Positions 52,291 through 62,331 of a stretch of 64,000 nt of DNA are shown piece after piece; positions within the stretch are counted from its first letter, which is position 1, and every line of letters begins with the position of its first letter. Under the pieces are notes generated by a model that saw only the letters and a list, made by a program, of their open reading frames with translations, ran no database searches and had not been told where the DNA came from. This DNA comes from Paroedura picta (lineage: Eukaryota > Chordata > Lepidosauria > Squamata > Gekkonidae): assembly GCF_049243985.1 (NCBI RefSeq), contig NC_135386.1, positions 11,927,328 through 11,991,327 on the forward strand, read 5' to 3'. Made by a program: the position numbers and the translations under genes.

Positions 52291-52324
52291 ATTGCCCTCT
52301 TCCCTCCTAGCCTGTATTCTACAC

Positions 52325-52529
52325 CAGGGGTAGTCAACCTGTGGTCCTCCAGTTGTCCGTGGACTACAATGACCATGAGCCCGTGTCCTAGAGCAGGGGT
52401 AGTCAACCTGTGGTCCTCCAGATGTCCATGGACTACAATGACCATGAGCCCCTGCCAGCAAATGCTGGCAGGGGCTCATGGGAATTGTAGTCCACGGGCA
52501 TCTGGAGGACCACAGGTTGACTACCCCTG
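52325..52529. mobile_element. hAT MITE composite with two left ends
   Basis: The outer left end CAGGGGTAGTCAACCTGTGG is at 52325, and the right end GGTTGACTACCCCTG stops at 52529. Perfect TTCTACAC duplications lie at 52317-52324 and 52530-52537. A second full left end begins at 52394, preceded by TCCTAGAG. Thus one pair of target duplications encloses one and a half elements. Confidence 0.85.
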
Positions 52530-52805
52530 TTCTACACCCTAAAAATTATGCCATTTTGAAGTTGCAGGTCTCTGATCGGTATCTCCTCCACGTTCCCTCC
52601 TGTGATTGCAGGCTGCTCTCAGCACAAGTGCAAAAGGCTGCTTCCCTTACCTGAATGATGAGTATTTGCAAAGTAGGGTCAGAAACTGTTTGACCCAGAC
52701 AGAAAGCAGCATCCTGGGACCGGCCAAGTACGCTTTGTACAAATAGATCACCCCAGGGCCAACCTTTGGTATATTCACTTAGACTTAGTAAGTGAGGTCT
52801 GGGAC

Positions 52806-52930
52806 ACAGGTACACTTGGTCCAGGCTAGTCAGATCTCAAAAGCTAAGCGAGGTGGCTCTAATTGTTACTTGACAGGAGACAAATGAGGAAGTCCAGGTT
52901 TGCTAAGCAAAAGTAGGCAATGGCAAACCA
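52806..52930 (+). mobile_element. 5S-rRNA-derived SINE
   Basis: CTAGTCAGATCTCAAAAGCT then AAGCGAGGTGGCTC is a diverged 5S internal promoter. AAAAGTAGGCAATGGCAAAC is the body. It is truncated by a half MITE at 52931. Confidence 0.65.
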
Positions 52931-53001
52931 GCTCTGCTGGCAGGGGCTCATGGGAATTGTAGTCCAAAGACATCTGGAGGGCCACAGTTTGCCCACCCCT
53001 G
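52931..53001. mobile_element. hAT MITE right arm only
   Basis: CTGCTGGCAGGGGCTCATGG to GTTTGCCCACCCCTG; the left arm is missing. Confidence 0.65.
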
Positions 53002-53251
53002 ACATAAAGCAATGAGAAATAAAATTCCAGGCAAAGACAGATTACAGTGAAAGTGGCTTATGTCCTGCAGCCGATTTGCGTCAGAGGTAGATTGGACCTT
53101 AAGGTAATCAACAGGATTGTTGCAGTGTCCCCTATCCGTGAAGGCTCCTCACACACAGCAACATCTTTACCAGGTGTTTCTCATCAGCCCGCAAATACTT
53201 CAGCCCCCCAGATAATGATGGTACATCTGAAATTTGGGGCAGCTGAATAAT
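53002..53251. other. unassigned DNA
   Basis: Nothing recognisable is present. Confidence 0.3.
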
Positions 53252-53532
53252 AGAAGAAGAAGAAGAGTTGGTTCTTATATGCCGCTTTTCCCTACCCGAA
53301 GGAGGCTCAAAGCGGCTTACAGTCGCCTTCCGTTCCTCTCCCCACAACAGACACCCTGTGGAGTGGGTGAGGCTGAGAGAGCCCTGATATCACTGCTCGG
53401 TCAGAACAGTTTTATCAGTGCCGTGGCGAGCCCAAGGTCACCCAGCTGGCTGCATGTGGGGGAGTGCAGAATCGAACCTGGCATGCCAGATTAGAAGTGC
53501 ACACTCCTAACCACTACACCAAACTGGCTCTC
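53252..53532 (-). mobile_element. tRNA-derived SINE (type A)
   Basis: A near-complete copy of the family at 25126-25416, with the tail AAGAAGAAGAAGAG at the left and the head (CCAAACTGGCTCTC on the plus strand) at the right. Confidence 0.87.
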
Positions 53533-53680
53533 AATAGGTGGGGAACGGTAGCTGGTACATTACATCCGTGCAGGCAACTTCTCTCATTTCGGGGAATTTG
53601 AAGGTAATGACCGCTTGATAGATTTGAAGGTGCAAGGAGAAAAGCCCTTTTTTTTGGGGGGGGGGGTAATCATCTAAAAC

Positions 53681-53962
53681 TTATAGGCATAAAGATATTG
53701 ATTTGTAGGACCAGGGGATGTCCCAGTGACCAGGTGAACAGATCCTATAAGCTGATGTGCCAATTATATGAATATCCTGGTCTTCTAATTTTTTTGTAAT
53801 TAACTTTACGACTGTACACTCATCATACTTGACTAGAACTGGTAGATCTAATCCTGAGCAACGGAGTTTATGGGAAATTATTTCATTAAAGCCCTTAATA
53901 AAATCAGGATCTCCTAACAAATTAGAAAGTAAAGACGCTATCTTTTGGTGACCATTTAACAC
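53681..53962 (-). other. unrecognised 93-codon open frame
   Basis: The minus strand encodes MLNGHQKIASLLSNLLGDPD, with later VKYDECTVVKLITKKLEDQD. The composition looks protein-like (balanced charge, amphipathic pattern), but I do not recognise a family, and the end GHWDIPWSYKSISLCL looks accidental. It could be an exon of a retrocopy or part of an unknown element. No promoter or splice context is seen. Confidence 0.25.
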
Positions 53963-55054
53963 ATTTCTATGTCCCTGGTCTCAAAAGCGAAAAGACTCCA
54001 TAGGGCAGGGGCCTTCCAGTTTTTCCCAATGACATACTATCAGATAACCAGACATTATCATTGTTACTAAAACAGGACGGCCAGCAAAAGGAATGTCCCG
54101 GGGTTTCATCCATTTTACACGGCTGCCTCCTGCCCCCCTCTTACCCTTCCACCTGGTCACTCATTAATTTGCCACGCTTCCCAATGTGCCGAAATGTCCA
54201 GCCATCCTCCCTCCTCCCTCCTCCCCTCTCGCAGTCCAGCATGGAGGAGAGAGATGGTAATTTGCACTCTCCTCTTGTGCAAATAAGATTTCTAATAGGG
54301 ACGGCTGCCTGCTGCTTTCATTGGCAGAGAGATGATGGGAGGCAAGGGGGCGGCAGAAGGCTGCTCCCGGGTCAGCCCCTTCTCTGTGCTCAGACCAAGC
54401 AGGGTTGGGGGTAGGACAGGGGCACGGAGGCTGCAGGGAGGCCAAGCCACAGGAAAGAGAGCAGCTGCCAACCAAGAGAGTGGGCTTAGCCCCACCCCCG
54501 GGTTAAAATGCGGTAGAAAGCGGCTTTCATTGCTTGTGGTCGTCTCCACGGCTCTCACCGATCCCCCCTTTCTGCTAAAATGGATCTTGCAGGGGATGTT
54601 TTTAGTTTGTTGTTTTCAAAAACCTTCAACACCCCTTTAACCCAATCCAGCAACTTCACCGTGTCCTGCAGAATTTTGGAGGGCCCGCTGGGGAGAATCC
54701 GGTCGCGTTGATGTTCAGCATGCAAAAGCCAGTCTTCTATTCTGTTTCCACGGCTCCCCTTCCATGAAGGAGGACAGCTCCTAATTCCAAGCTGCTGTCC
54801 CTGGGAAGTCACTCTCTGATTTTTCCCAATTGCCTTTGAACATCTTCCAGGGACAGGATGTGTGCCCCCAAATTCTTTGCCTGCTGCCCTCCTCCCTCTG
54901 GGGCTGTGGAAGTTAAAGCTGGGTGGATCACACGCTTTCCTTCTGATGACAGAAGAAGGACAGGCCCTTGACTTGCAGCCGGCTCACATGGGATGAGCAG
55001 AGGTGGTTGGTGATTCCCTTCCCTTGGGGGGGGGGGTCTCCAGCCAAGGACTGA
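53963..55054. other. unassigned DNA
   Basis: Nothing assigned. The part from 54160 to 54330 is non-repetitive and might be conserved. Frames at 54061-54812 overlap on both strands. Confidence 0.3.
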
Positions 55055-55115
55055 CCGGTCCACCCTGCTGAATTCCCAGCCCTGACGAGCTCAAGCTCAG
55101 CTGGGCTACTGGACT
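55055..55115 (-). mobile_element. possible 5S-derived SINE fragment
   Basis: The minus strand reads GCTTGAGCTCGTCAGGGCTG then GGAATTCAGCAGGGTGG, similar to a 5S internal control region; this is a weak match. Confidence 0.35.
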
Positions 55116-55520
55116 GAAATTTGACGACAGCGAGGGATACAAACTGAAGGCAACATTTTATTTACCACATTTTTTTGAACTTGAAAAATAACACCGGTGA
55201 GAACAAATTAGAAACAAAAAGCATAGCAATTATATGTGGAGCTTTTAGCGCTGAGAGATTCATGCATGTTTCCTTGCTTTGATCCTTACAGTGGCTGGGG
55301 AAGGCATGCCCTGTGATTATGCACACGGCACATCTTTTAGCTAAATGGGGCTCGGTCTCATCAGCGTGTGAATCAGCAAGCTCCGAGGAATCGTTTGTAC
55401 GCGTGACGGCAGTGAGATCAGAAGCGGGAACGTGCTGAAGGCCATCTAATTTCTGAGCCATTATGCCGACCACCGCCCTGAAATAAATTAAAGGGCATCA
55501 GTCTGAATCACGGTGGTCGT
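55116..55520. promoter_or_regulatory. non-repetitive candidate conserved element
   Basis: No transposon features are seen, and the sequence is rich in motifs such as GAGATTCATGCATGTTTCC and TTTTAGCTAAATGGGG. The segment 55359-55426 is duplicated at 58594-58660. Conservation is a guess that needs a cross-species alignment. Confidence 0.3.
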
Positions 55521-55599
55521 CATTCGTTTTTAGTTACCTGTGCTTAGTTACCTGCCTACCACATTTCTGTCCTTCCCTCTTGCCAAGGACCAGACACAA

Positions 55600-55725
55600 G
55601 ATTCTCCCCTTCTCCTTTCAGCATCCCTGTGAGGCAGGTTAGCCTGAAAGAGGGCCCAGTGACACCCCCTAGCTGAACAGGGATTCGAACCTGGGTTTCC
55701 AGTTCCTAGGCTGACACGCTAACGT
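55600..55725 (-). mobile_element. tRNA-derived SINE fragment
   Basis: CATCCCTGTGAGGCAGGTTA, GCCTGAAAGAGGGCCCAGTG and GGGATTCGAACCTGGG (reverse-strand B box) match the old SINE family at 14015. Confidence 0.55.
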
Positions 55726-57145
55726 AGACTTTGTTTTGAATGAACAACTGACAGACATCAAGACCATCCATATGAAAAAGTAAAGTATTAGCTACACCAA
55801 TAATCTACTTCCTGCTAATTTTGAACTGACATCTATGGTTCTTGGTCTTTAAGAAGGTGCCCAACCTCTTGCTTCTTGGGTTGCATGTTTCTGTAACTCT
55901 TCCAGTCCCTGGAAAGAGGCTGAGATTTGGGGCAGCCATCGTGCCTTTCAGAACACCAGATCTACACTTGCCATGGGCCAGGAAGACGCTCACCCTCTGT
56001 GGTTAGTTGAAGCCTTCCCATGGATTTGGTTGTGTTTCCTACTAACTCATCCTGGCTCCAGAACCTTCAAGATTCTGGGACAGCAACATGGTTCTTCTTG
56101 TGGCTGATGTGGTTGATTTCAGACCTGCCTTCTCATTGCTTTCCCGTGTAAGACTCACAAAAGCAACAATGGAGGTGATCAGAAACAGAATGGCGGTATT
56201 GTCCCACACCCGTGGACAGCTAACTTCTCCCGTGAGAAGAGCATGGAGAGATGAGTAAGACCATTGATGAGTTCCATGGTAGCTACTGATGCAGAGGCCA
56301 GACGCTCTAAGGCAGACTGGGACTTGTTGTCATGAGATGAGCTACAAAACAACAAAATCACTAGTCTTCCATAAGGAGCCAGGCGAGGAGGTTCCTTGGG
56401 GTCTTGAGATTAATGCATCTGTCAGAGATGAAGAACTGCCCAAGCCCAAACCCCAAAGCATCCCAGAAAGGAGAGAGTTTGGACTGGACCTACCTGGAAC
56501 AGAATGGTCAGAGCCATCCTTCTTGACCTTCAAGAAATGGGAACAGGAAGAGGAGATTCTTTGGGGCAGGAAATGGGATGAAAGGGGTGGGGGTAGGAGA
56601 AGGAGGGACACCATTTCAGTATTTGGGTGGTAAAAGGTGCCATGTTTCCCTTTGTCAATAACAATATTTTCAACAGAGTAAAGTAGCAAAGGCCGCTGTA
56701 CTTTGTGCCCCAACTTTCTGGGGGATGGTAGAGTGAAGTCCGTCTCTAAGGTGGGGTCTCCACACTGGAATGCCCCCCACAGCTATTTGCTTGAATTTGA
56801 GGCACTGGATGACCCCCCCCCCACCCGCAACCTCTGTTTTCTGGTTCTTGATTTTTGTGTGTGTGTGTTTTTTTTAATTTTTATTTCATCTTCCTGTGTT
56901 GGTTTGATTGTTACAGATATTATTTTTCATGTTGCTGTTGCTGATTCATGTTGCTGTCTAGCTGATATCATTTTATCATTTTATCATTGGTTCTTGGAAA
57001 CCACCTCAGGTGCCTATGGGTTAACCGCGTGCAGTGTAAGAATTTTAAATAACCGTTTCTTTGTCTTTACCGCAAACACTGAGGCCTTCCATATGCAACA
57101 CCCTGGCTGTAGCTTGATACAACCCAGGAATAATTTATCTGTTCT
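55726..57145. other. unassigned DNA
   Basis: No family is recognised. A GT/T run lies near 56855-56880. The frames at 56289-56713 on both strands look like chance. Confidence 0.3.
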
Positions 57146-57203
57146 TCAGGTGAATTTCCTCCAGGCCAGGCTGGATTCTGGAGATTTCTGGTGGAGCTGG
57201 CTG
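57146..57203 (+). mobile_element. CR1 3' UTR fragment
   Basis: GTGAATTTCCTCCAGGCCAG and GCTGGATTCTGGAGATTTCT match 6840-6885. Confidence 0.6.
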
Positions 57204-57412
57204 ATTCTTATCTGGGTTTGATTCCCCACTCCTCCACATGCAGCCAGCAGGTCAAAAGTTCTCTTAGGGCTGATCTCACACAGCAGTTCTCTTAGAGCTC
57301 TCTCAGCCCCACCTACTTCACAGGATGTCTGTTGTGGGGAGAGGAGGGGAAAGGTAAACCATTTTGAGACTCCTTTGGGTAGCAAAAAATGGGGTCTAAA
57401 AAACCAGCTTCT
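57204..57412 (+). mobile_element. tRNA-derived SINE (type A), old copy
   Basis: A B box-like GGGTTTGATTCCCCACTCC is followed by ACATGCAGCCAGCAGG, ACTTCACAGGATGTCTGTTG and CATTTTGAGACTCCTTTGGG. It is the same family as 25126 but on the plus strand and diverged. Confidence 0.6.
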
Positions 57413-58248
57413 CTGATGGGAATCTTCAATTAATCAAAACTTCCTATGCTAATTTTCTCACAAATGTTGGCCTTGTCAAAGTTTTTTGAGCATTTTGAGA
57501 TTCTGAACCTAATTGTGGCATTTGTCAGAAAATATTGATTAAAATTTTGTGTGCTGTAGAATCTAAACTAAAATGTCATCGGCGGATGCAGATACTTTCT
57601 GCTGGCCTTTTTACTTCCACCTTGCATGCTTGAGAAGCAGTGAGCTGTTGTTTGTGTCCAAACAAATTTCTTGTGCAGCTATAATATTTTTTCATAGCAG
57701 CCATTTCCCCCCGCCCCCAGCTATAAGACACCTGGTTAGAAGAAACAAAAATATGTTTGAACCAAGACTTACTATTTAAGTGTCTTCCAGTGTGTTTGGT
57801 GTCTGCTCTTGATGAACATGGATCTCCTTTCCTCCCTGTTGGCTGACGTTGGCCTCTTCAACTATTTCCATTTTGACTTGATGGTTGCTGTTCTGCCAGG
57901 ACATGTGGGGCGTCATCTAACAGCAGAAACAGAATAAAACTGTAATAATGCCAATTTCATTTTTTTACAAAACAGCGATTGCAACCAGCAGTTAAGATAC
58001 TGACAACTGAAGAAGCAGCCATCTGGCCCTCTAGAACTGAGCAAGTACATCTGCTCAACATGAACTTGAGCAGTAACCAATGAGGTGATCCTATTGTGAA
58101 CTCACCTTGTACCTATCTGAGGGAGTTGAGCAAGGTAGGTTTCACCTGGCAATTGTGTCTGTGCAGAAGAGTGCCACCTGTCACTTTTCAAGGTGTTCTC
58201 TCTACTTTTTTATGAATGTACAAACCTGCCTTATACCAGATAATAGCA
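57413..58248. other. unassigned DNA
   Basis: Nothing recognisable is present. Confidence 0.3.
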
Positions 58249-58351
58249 TACAGAATCATCGATTTGGAAGGGGCCATACATCCATCTAGTCCAACTTCCT
58301 ACACAGTGCAGGATAAGTGTCTGTCCAGCTGCTGCTTAAAGACTGCTAGTG
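58249..58351 (-). mobile_element. CR1 3' tail fragment, split by a SINE
   Basis: ACAGAATCATCGATTTGGAA, CATCTAGTCCAACTTCCTAC and GCTGCTTAAAGACTGCTAGT form a reverse-oriented CR1 end. The SINE insertion follows at 58352. Confidence 0.75.
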
Positions 58352-58593
58352 AGAAGAAGAAGAAGAAGAAGAGTTGGTTCTTATATGCCGCTTTTCTCTA
58401 CCCGAAGGAGTCTCAAAGCAGCTTACAGTCGCCTTCCCTTTCCTCTCCCCACAACAGACACCCTGTGAGGTGGGTGAGGCTGAGAGAGCCCTGAGATTAC
58501 TGCTCAGTCAGCACAGTTTTATCAGTGCCATGGCGAGCCCAAGGTCACCCAGCTGGTTGCATGTGGGGGAGCGCAGAATCGAACCCGGCAAGC
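58352..58593 (-). mobile_element. tRNA-derived SINE (type A), head-truncated
   Basis: It has the GAA tail at 58352-58371 and the family body up to AATCGAACCCGGCA, where it stops. The last roughly 45 bp of the head are missing and replaced by the 67-bp segment at 58594. Confidence 0.82.
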
Positions 58594-58660
58594 CATCAGC
58601 TTGTGAATTGGCAAGCTCCGAGGAATCGTTTGTACGCATAATGGCAGTGAGATCGGAAGC
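58594..58660. repeat. copy of the segment at 55359-55426
   Basis: The two segments agree at roughly 59 of 66 positions, including GCAAGCTCCGAGGAATCGTT then TGTACGC without a change. It lies exactly between a truncated SINE and a half hAT MITE. Confidence 0.75.
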
Positions 58661-58730
58661 TTTCGCTGGCAGGGGCTCATGGGAATTGTAGTCCATGGAC
58701 ATCTGGAGGGCTGCAGTTTGGCCACCCCTG
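58661..58730. mobile_element. hAT MITE right arm only
   Basis: CGCTGGCAGGGGCTCATGGG to CAGTTTGGCCACCCCTG; the left arm is missing. Confidence 0.7.
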
Positions 58731-59820
58731 CTCTATAGTGTGCTGCTGTGAGTGGCTGGGCCAAGCCCAGGGTAAACATGGCTGCAGTATCATAGAGGGA
58801 CTTGTTTCAGGGTCTCAGGTCAGAGACCCGATCTCTCAGGCCAAGGCCTCAACAGTTGCTCTGCAGGATCTCAGGAAGAAAAGAGCTCTACTCAGCACCT
58901 GCTACTCAAGATCCTTCAGCTGCCATGTTAGGGTTGACTGAGGCCTTCTGCATGCAAGGCAGGGGTGTGGTAGCAAAGGGCCATCAACTTGCCGCTGATC
59001 TCTCGGGGCCCTCCCATGGGGGTTTCTAGGCTAGAGACAAGTAAGAGGAGCTCTGCCATAGCTTCTGAGATCTGGTGAGACAGGACAGCCTGATCCATCT
59101 AGGACAGGGCAGCCAAACAGGTCCTCTCCCATAAAACTATGACTCCTCCCTTACGCTGGTTTCCTACCATTTCAGGTTCTGGGAGCTGCACCTTCCCTCC
59201 TTTTTGAAACCTGACAACGGTCTGAAAGTATGAGCACTTTCGCCTTCCAGCCACCTGAGGCCATGCTCCTTTTCTGGAGGAAATAAGGAAGGTAGCAAAT
59301 GGCTTCAGACTCTGGATTTCCTGTGGTTTTCTTTTCATCGCTGCTAGCCCTCGTCCCTGAATCTCTCCCTCTCTCTCCAATCTAAGCAATTCTTTCATTG
59401 AGCTCTCCCCAGCTGCTCAGCTAATGAATGCTGTCCTAATGATCAAGTCCTTAAAAAGGCACCACAATAACTTCCTAGGAAGTCACAGAAGGTCATTTGG
59501 TTTCGTAGGAAATCTCTAATCTTGTTTATTATTCCCCTGCGAAATAGTGGGGGAGAGGCAGGAGGTAATTATCCACATGCTGTTCTTTGGGAATCTTAAG
59601 CCCAGTCTTGTGCAGCCAAAGGGTTGTTTGGAAGCAGGGGCCTGGCCACAAAACACGCCTTCTGTCTGTTGAGAAGAAAGGGAATTTGGACGCAGAAGAA
59701 AGGAAAATGAAACCCATACAAACACAGTCAAGAGGGTCAACACTAAATGTCAGATGCTGCAGCAGGGAATAGGCCCTGGGGCTCAGCTTCCTGGACCACC
59801 AGACCTCCAGAGGGTCAATG
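58731..59820. other. unassigned DNA
   Basis: No transposon or gene is recognised. The stretch 59400-59530 is non-repetitive and AT-rich. Confidence 0.3.
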
Positions 59821-59960
59821 TGGTGTGATCGTTAGAGGGATGGACTAGGAGAAGGCTGGCCAAACTGTCGCTCTCCAGATATATATATGGACTACAATTC
59901 CCGTGAGCCTCTGCTAGCAAATCTGAGAGACTCAGATTCAAATCTTCACTTGGCCTGGGT
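59821..59960 (+). mobile_element. tRNA-derived SINE head split by half a hAT MITE
   Basis: GTGTGATCGTTAGAGGGATG (A box region) lies left, and GAGACTCAGATTCAAATCTT (B box region) lies right. Between them GGCTGGCCAAACTGTCGCTC to GTGAGCCTCTGCTAGCAA is one arm of a hAT MITE. Confidence 0.5.
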
Positions 59961-60259
59961 GGCCCCAGCGTGGGAGCCCTCCCCCCCCCCATCAGCCATC
60001 ATCCCACCGGCACTTTTCCCAGTAGCTTTCACAGCCAATTTGCCCGTGCTTCTGTGGTTGTGCAACCAGAATCTCATAAGAAGTACATATCTGTTTGGTC
60101 CCCTTGCATCCCATCCATTCTCCCAGGGCTCTTTCTGCTTCATGTTATCCTTACAGCAGGGATGTGAAGCGTGGTGAGCTGACTGGCTCCCGGTGTTCCC
60201 TCACGTTTCGTGACAGGGTGGGCAGTTCAAGATCACGTCTCACCGCCCACTGGCTCTCC
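59961..60259. other. unassigned DNA
   Basis: Nothing recognisable is present. Confidence 0.3.
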
Positions 60260-60267
60260 CCTTAGAG

Positions 60268-60413
60268 CAGGGGTAGTCAAACTGCGGCCCTCCAGATGTC
60301 CATGGACTACAATTCCCAGGAGCCCTTGCCAGCATTCGCCAGCGAATGCTGGCAAGGGCTCCTGGGAATTGTAGTCCATGGACATCTGGAGGGCCGCAGT
60401 TTGACTACCCCTG
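60268..60413. mobile_element. palindromic hAT MITE (CAGGGGTAGTCAA family)
   Basis: A 146-bp near-perfect palindrome, flanked by perfect CCTTAGAG duplications (60260-60267, 60414-60421) with TA at the centre. Confidence 0.92.
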
Positions 60414-60504
60414 CCTTAGAGCTTCAGATAAAGGCTCATCTAGGCCTGTCCTCTTTTTTTATGTAGCAGCCAGGAAAGTGATCCACGGCTTGTCCCTAAC
60501 ATCT

Positions 60505-60640
60505 GATATTAAAATTTGATTCCAATAGCGCCTTTAAGATCACTTGAAAGCTCATCTTTTCAATAAATCTTTGTTGGTCTTAAAGGTGCTATTGGAATCA
60601 AATTTTGTTGTGCTACTTCAGACCCACTTGAATCTTTCAG
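60505..60640. repeat. unclassified foldback repeat (CCAACACGGCTACCC family)
   Basis: The arm 60511-60539 (TTTGATTCCAATAGCGCC) is the near-exact reverse complement of 60579-60607 (GGTGCTATTGGAATCAAA), around a 39-bp loop. CACTTGAATCT follows at the right. Confidence 0.65.
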
Positions 60641-60644
60641 CTAT

Positions 60645-61005
60645 TAAAGTTTATTTATGTAATTGTACTTATATCCCGCCCTCCCTTGAGGCTCAGGGCA
60701 GTTCATGTGAAACACACAATGCATCAAACTCAGTTATTATGTCAGATAGAAATAACAATAATGATAATAGTAATAACAAAGAGAATAGCATTTTAACAGA
60801 ACAACAAGCCAACAGCCCCATGGTTGGTCAGTTCAGGTGCATGGTTTCATGGGGCCCAGTGGAAATTGTTGGCTCCGTTTGACCTCAACCAAATGCCTCA
60901 TGGAGGAGCTCCCTTTTGCAGGCCCTGCAGAATCGTTTAAGCTCCAGGAGCTCATTCCACCAGGTGGGGGCCAGGACAGAGAAGGCTCTGGCCCTGGTTA
61001 TACTG
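60645..61005 (-). mobile_element. L2-like LINE 3' end
   Basis: TATATCCCGCCCTCCCTTGA then GGCTCAGGGCAGTTCATGTG is the reversed trailer. CAGGAGCTCATTCCACCAGG is the reversed C-terminal coding remnant. It parallels 24885-25620. Confidence 0.65.
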
Positions 61006-61399
61006 CCTCTGTCCATGAAAGTTTAATTGAGCTGTTGAGGTATGGGATTCCTTAACTGAATAATTCCCCAAAGGATTAAAAAATACTAATTATGGCAAAG
61101 GAAGGGCTAACCTGTGTTTCTTCTAGTTGCTGATTCTCTACTTGCAGGGATTTTTTTCTTAATGCAGAAGAGTATTCAGTAATGATTCCTCCCCGAGACA
61201 AGTGGAACAGTCCAGGGGTGGCCTTACCAGTGTGGTATAATGGTTAAGAGCAATGGACTCTAATTGGCAAAGAAAAGTCAGTGAAAAGTGAGTTTCAGAA
61301 ACCACTGTGATAATACACTGAAAGCACCCATGGCAGGGTTAATAGTGCATGACATTGTTTTTGGTAGTGTTTTTGCTACTTTTTCGTAATGCAGAATTC
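61006..61399. other. unassigned DNA
   Basis: Nothing recognisable is present. Confidence 0.3.
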
Positions 61400-61505
61400 C
61401 CCCCTGGCCCCGACCTGGTGGAATGAGCTCCCACAAGAGCTAAGGGCCCGGACAGTTCCGCAGGGCCTGCAAGATGGAGATCTTCCACTAGGCATTTGGT
61501 TGAGG
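61400..61505 (+). mobile_element. L2-like LINE C-terminal remnant
   Basis: CCTGGTGGAATGAGCTCCCA, AGGGCCCGGACAGTTCCGC and AGGGCCTGCAAGATGGAG correspond to the C-terminus WNELP...RARTVPQGLQDG. Confidence 0.62.
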
Positions 61506-61520
61506 CCAGGCTAAGAAGAG

Positions 61521-61882
61521 ATGCTGAACATGGTCCCTGGAGCCCAAAAAGACATTTTGTGTTAATGATCAGCTTAAAAACAAGGTGCTCAGACCCCTGT
61601 ATGAATGGGAGAAGGCTGCCCGATCACCCCCCTCTTTCCCAGCTCATTTCCCACCTCCAGAAAACAGAAATGGGGCTGTTTTCACCTGCCCAAGTTGTGA
61701 GAAGGCTGCACATGGTCCCTGGAGCCCCAAAAGACATTTTGTATTTATGGGTGGCTTAAAAACAAGGTGCTCAGACCCTTGTATGATTGGGAGAAGAATG
61801 TTTGATCATCCTCCCTTTCCCAGCTTATTCCCCACCTCCAGAAAACAGAAAAGGGGCTGCGTTTTGCCTGCCTGATCAAAAG
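61521..61882. repeat. tandem duplication, 182-bp unit, two copies
   Basis: CATGGTCCCTGGAGCC begins at 61529 and again at 61711. The copies share AAGACATTTTGT, AAAAACAAGGTGCTCAGACC and CCCCACCTCCAGAAAACAGA with moderate divergence. Confidence 0.88.
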
Positions 61883-62047
61883 AAGACACTTTAAAGATTT
61901 TATTTTACCTTTGACAATGTAGGTTTGCAGTCATGCTGTAACATTAGAGCAGAAATGGAGAGAGAAGAGCAGGACAAAGCTGCTAAGACTATCACGTGTT
62001 TCTCCTTCCATATAGGCTTATCCCTGGTTGCTCACTGGTTGCTTAAA

Positions 62048-62331
62048 TTAATGCAAAAGAAATTCTGTCTAAACATCTGGAAGAAGTTCATCACAGAGTG
62101 GTTTCTCTGTGGAACAGGCTTCCTCGGGAGGTGGTAGATTCTCCATCTTTGGAGATTTTTAAACAGAGGCTGGATAGCCATCTGACAGAGAGGCTGATTC
62201 TGTGAAGGTTCAAGGGGGTGACAGGTTACAGTGGATGAGTGATAGGGTTGTGAGTATCCTGCATAATGCAGGGGGTTGAACTAGATGACCCAGGAGATCT
62301 CTTCCAACTCTATGATTCTATGATTTCTATG
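62048..62331 (+). mobile_element. CR1-like 3' end
   Basis: ATGCAAAAGAAATTCTGTCT, GTGGAACAGGCTTCCTCGGG and TTTAAACAGAGGCTGGATAG give the C-terminal remnant. GGGGGTTGAACTAGATGACC and the octamer tail complete the 3' end. Confidence 0.8.
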
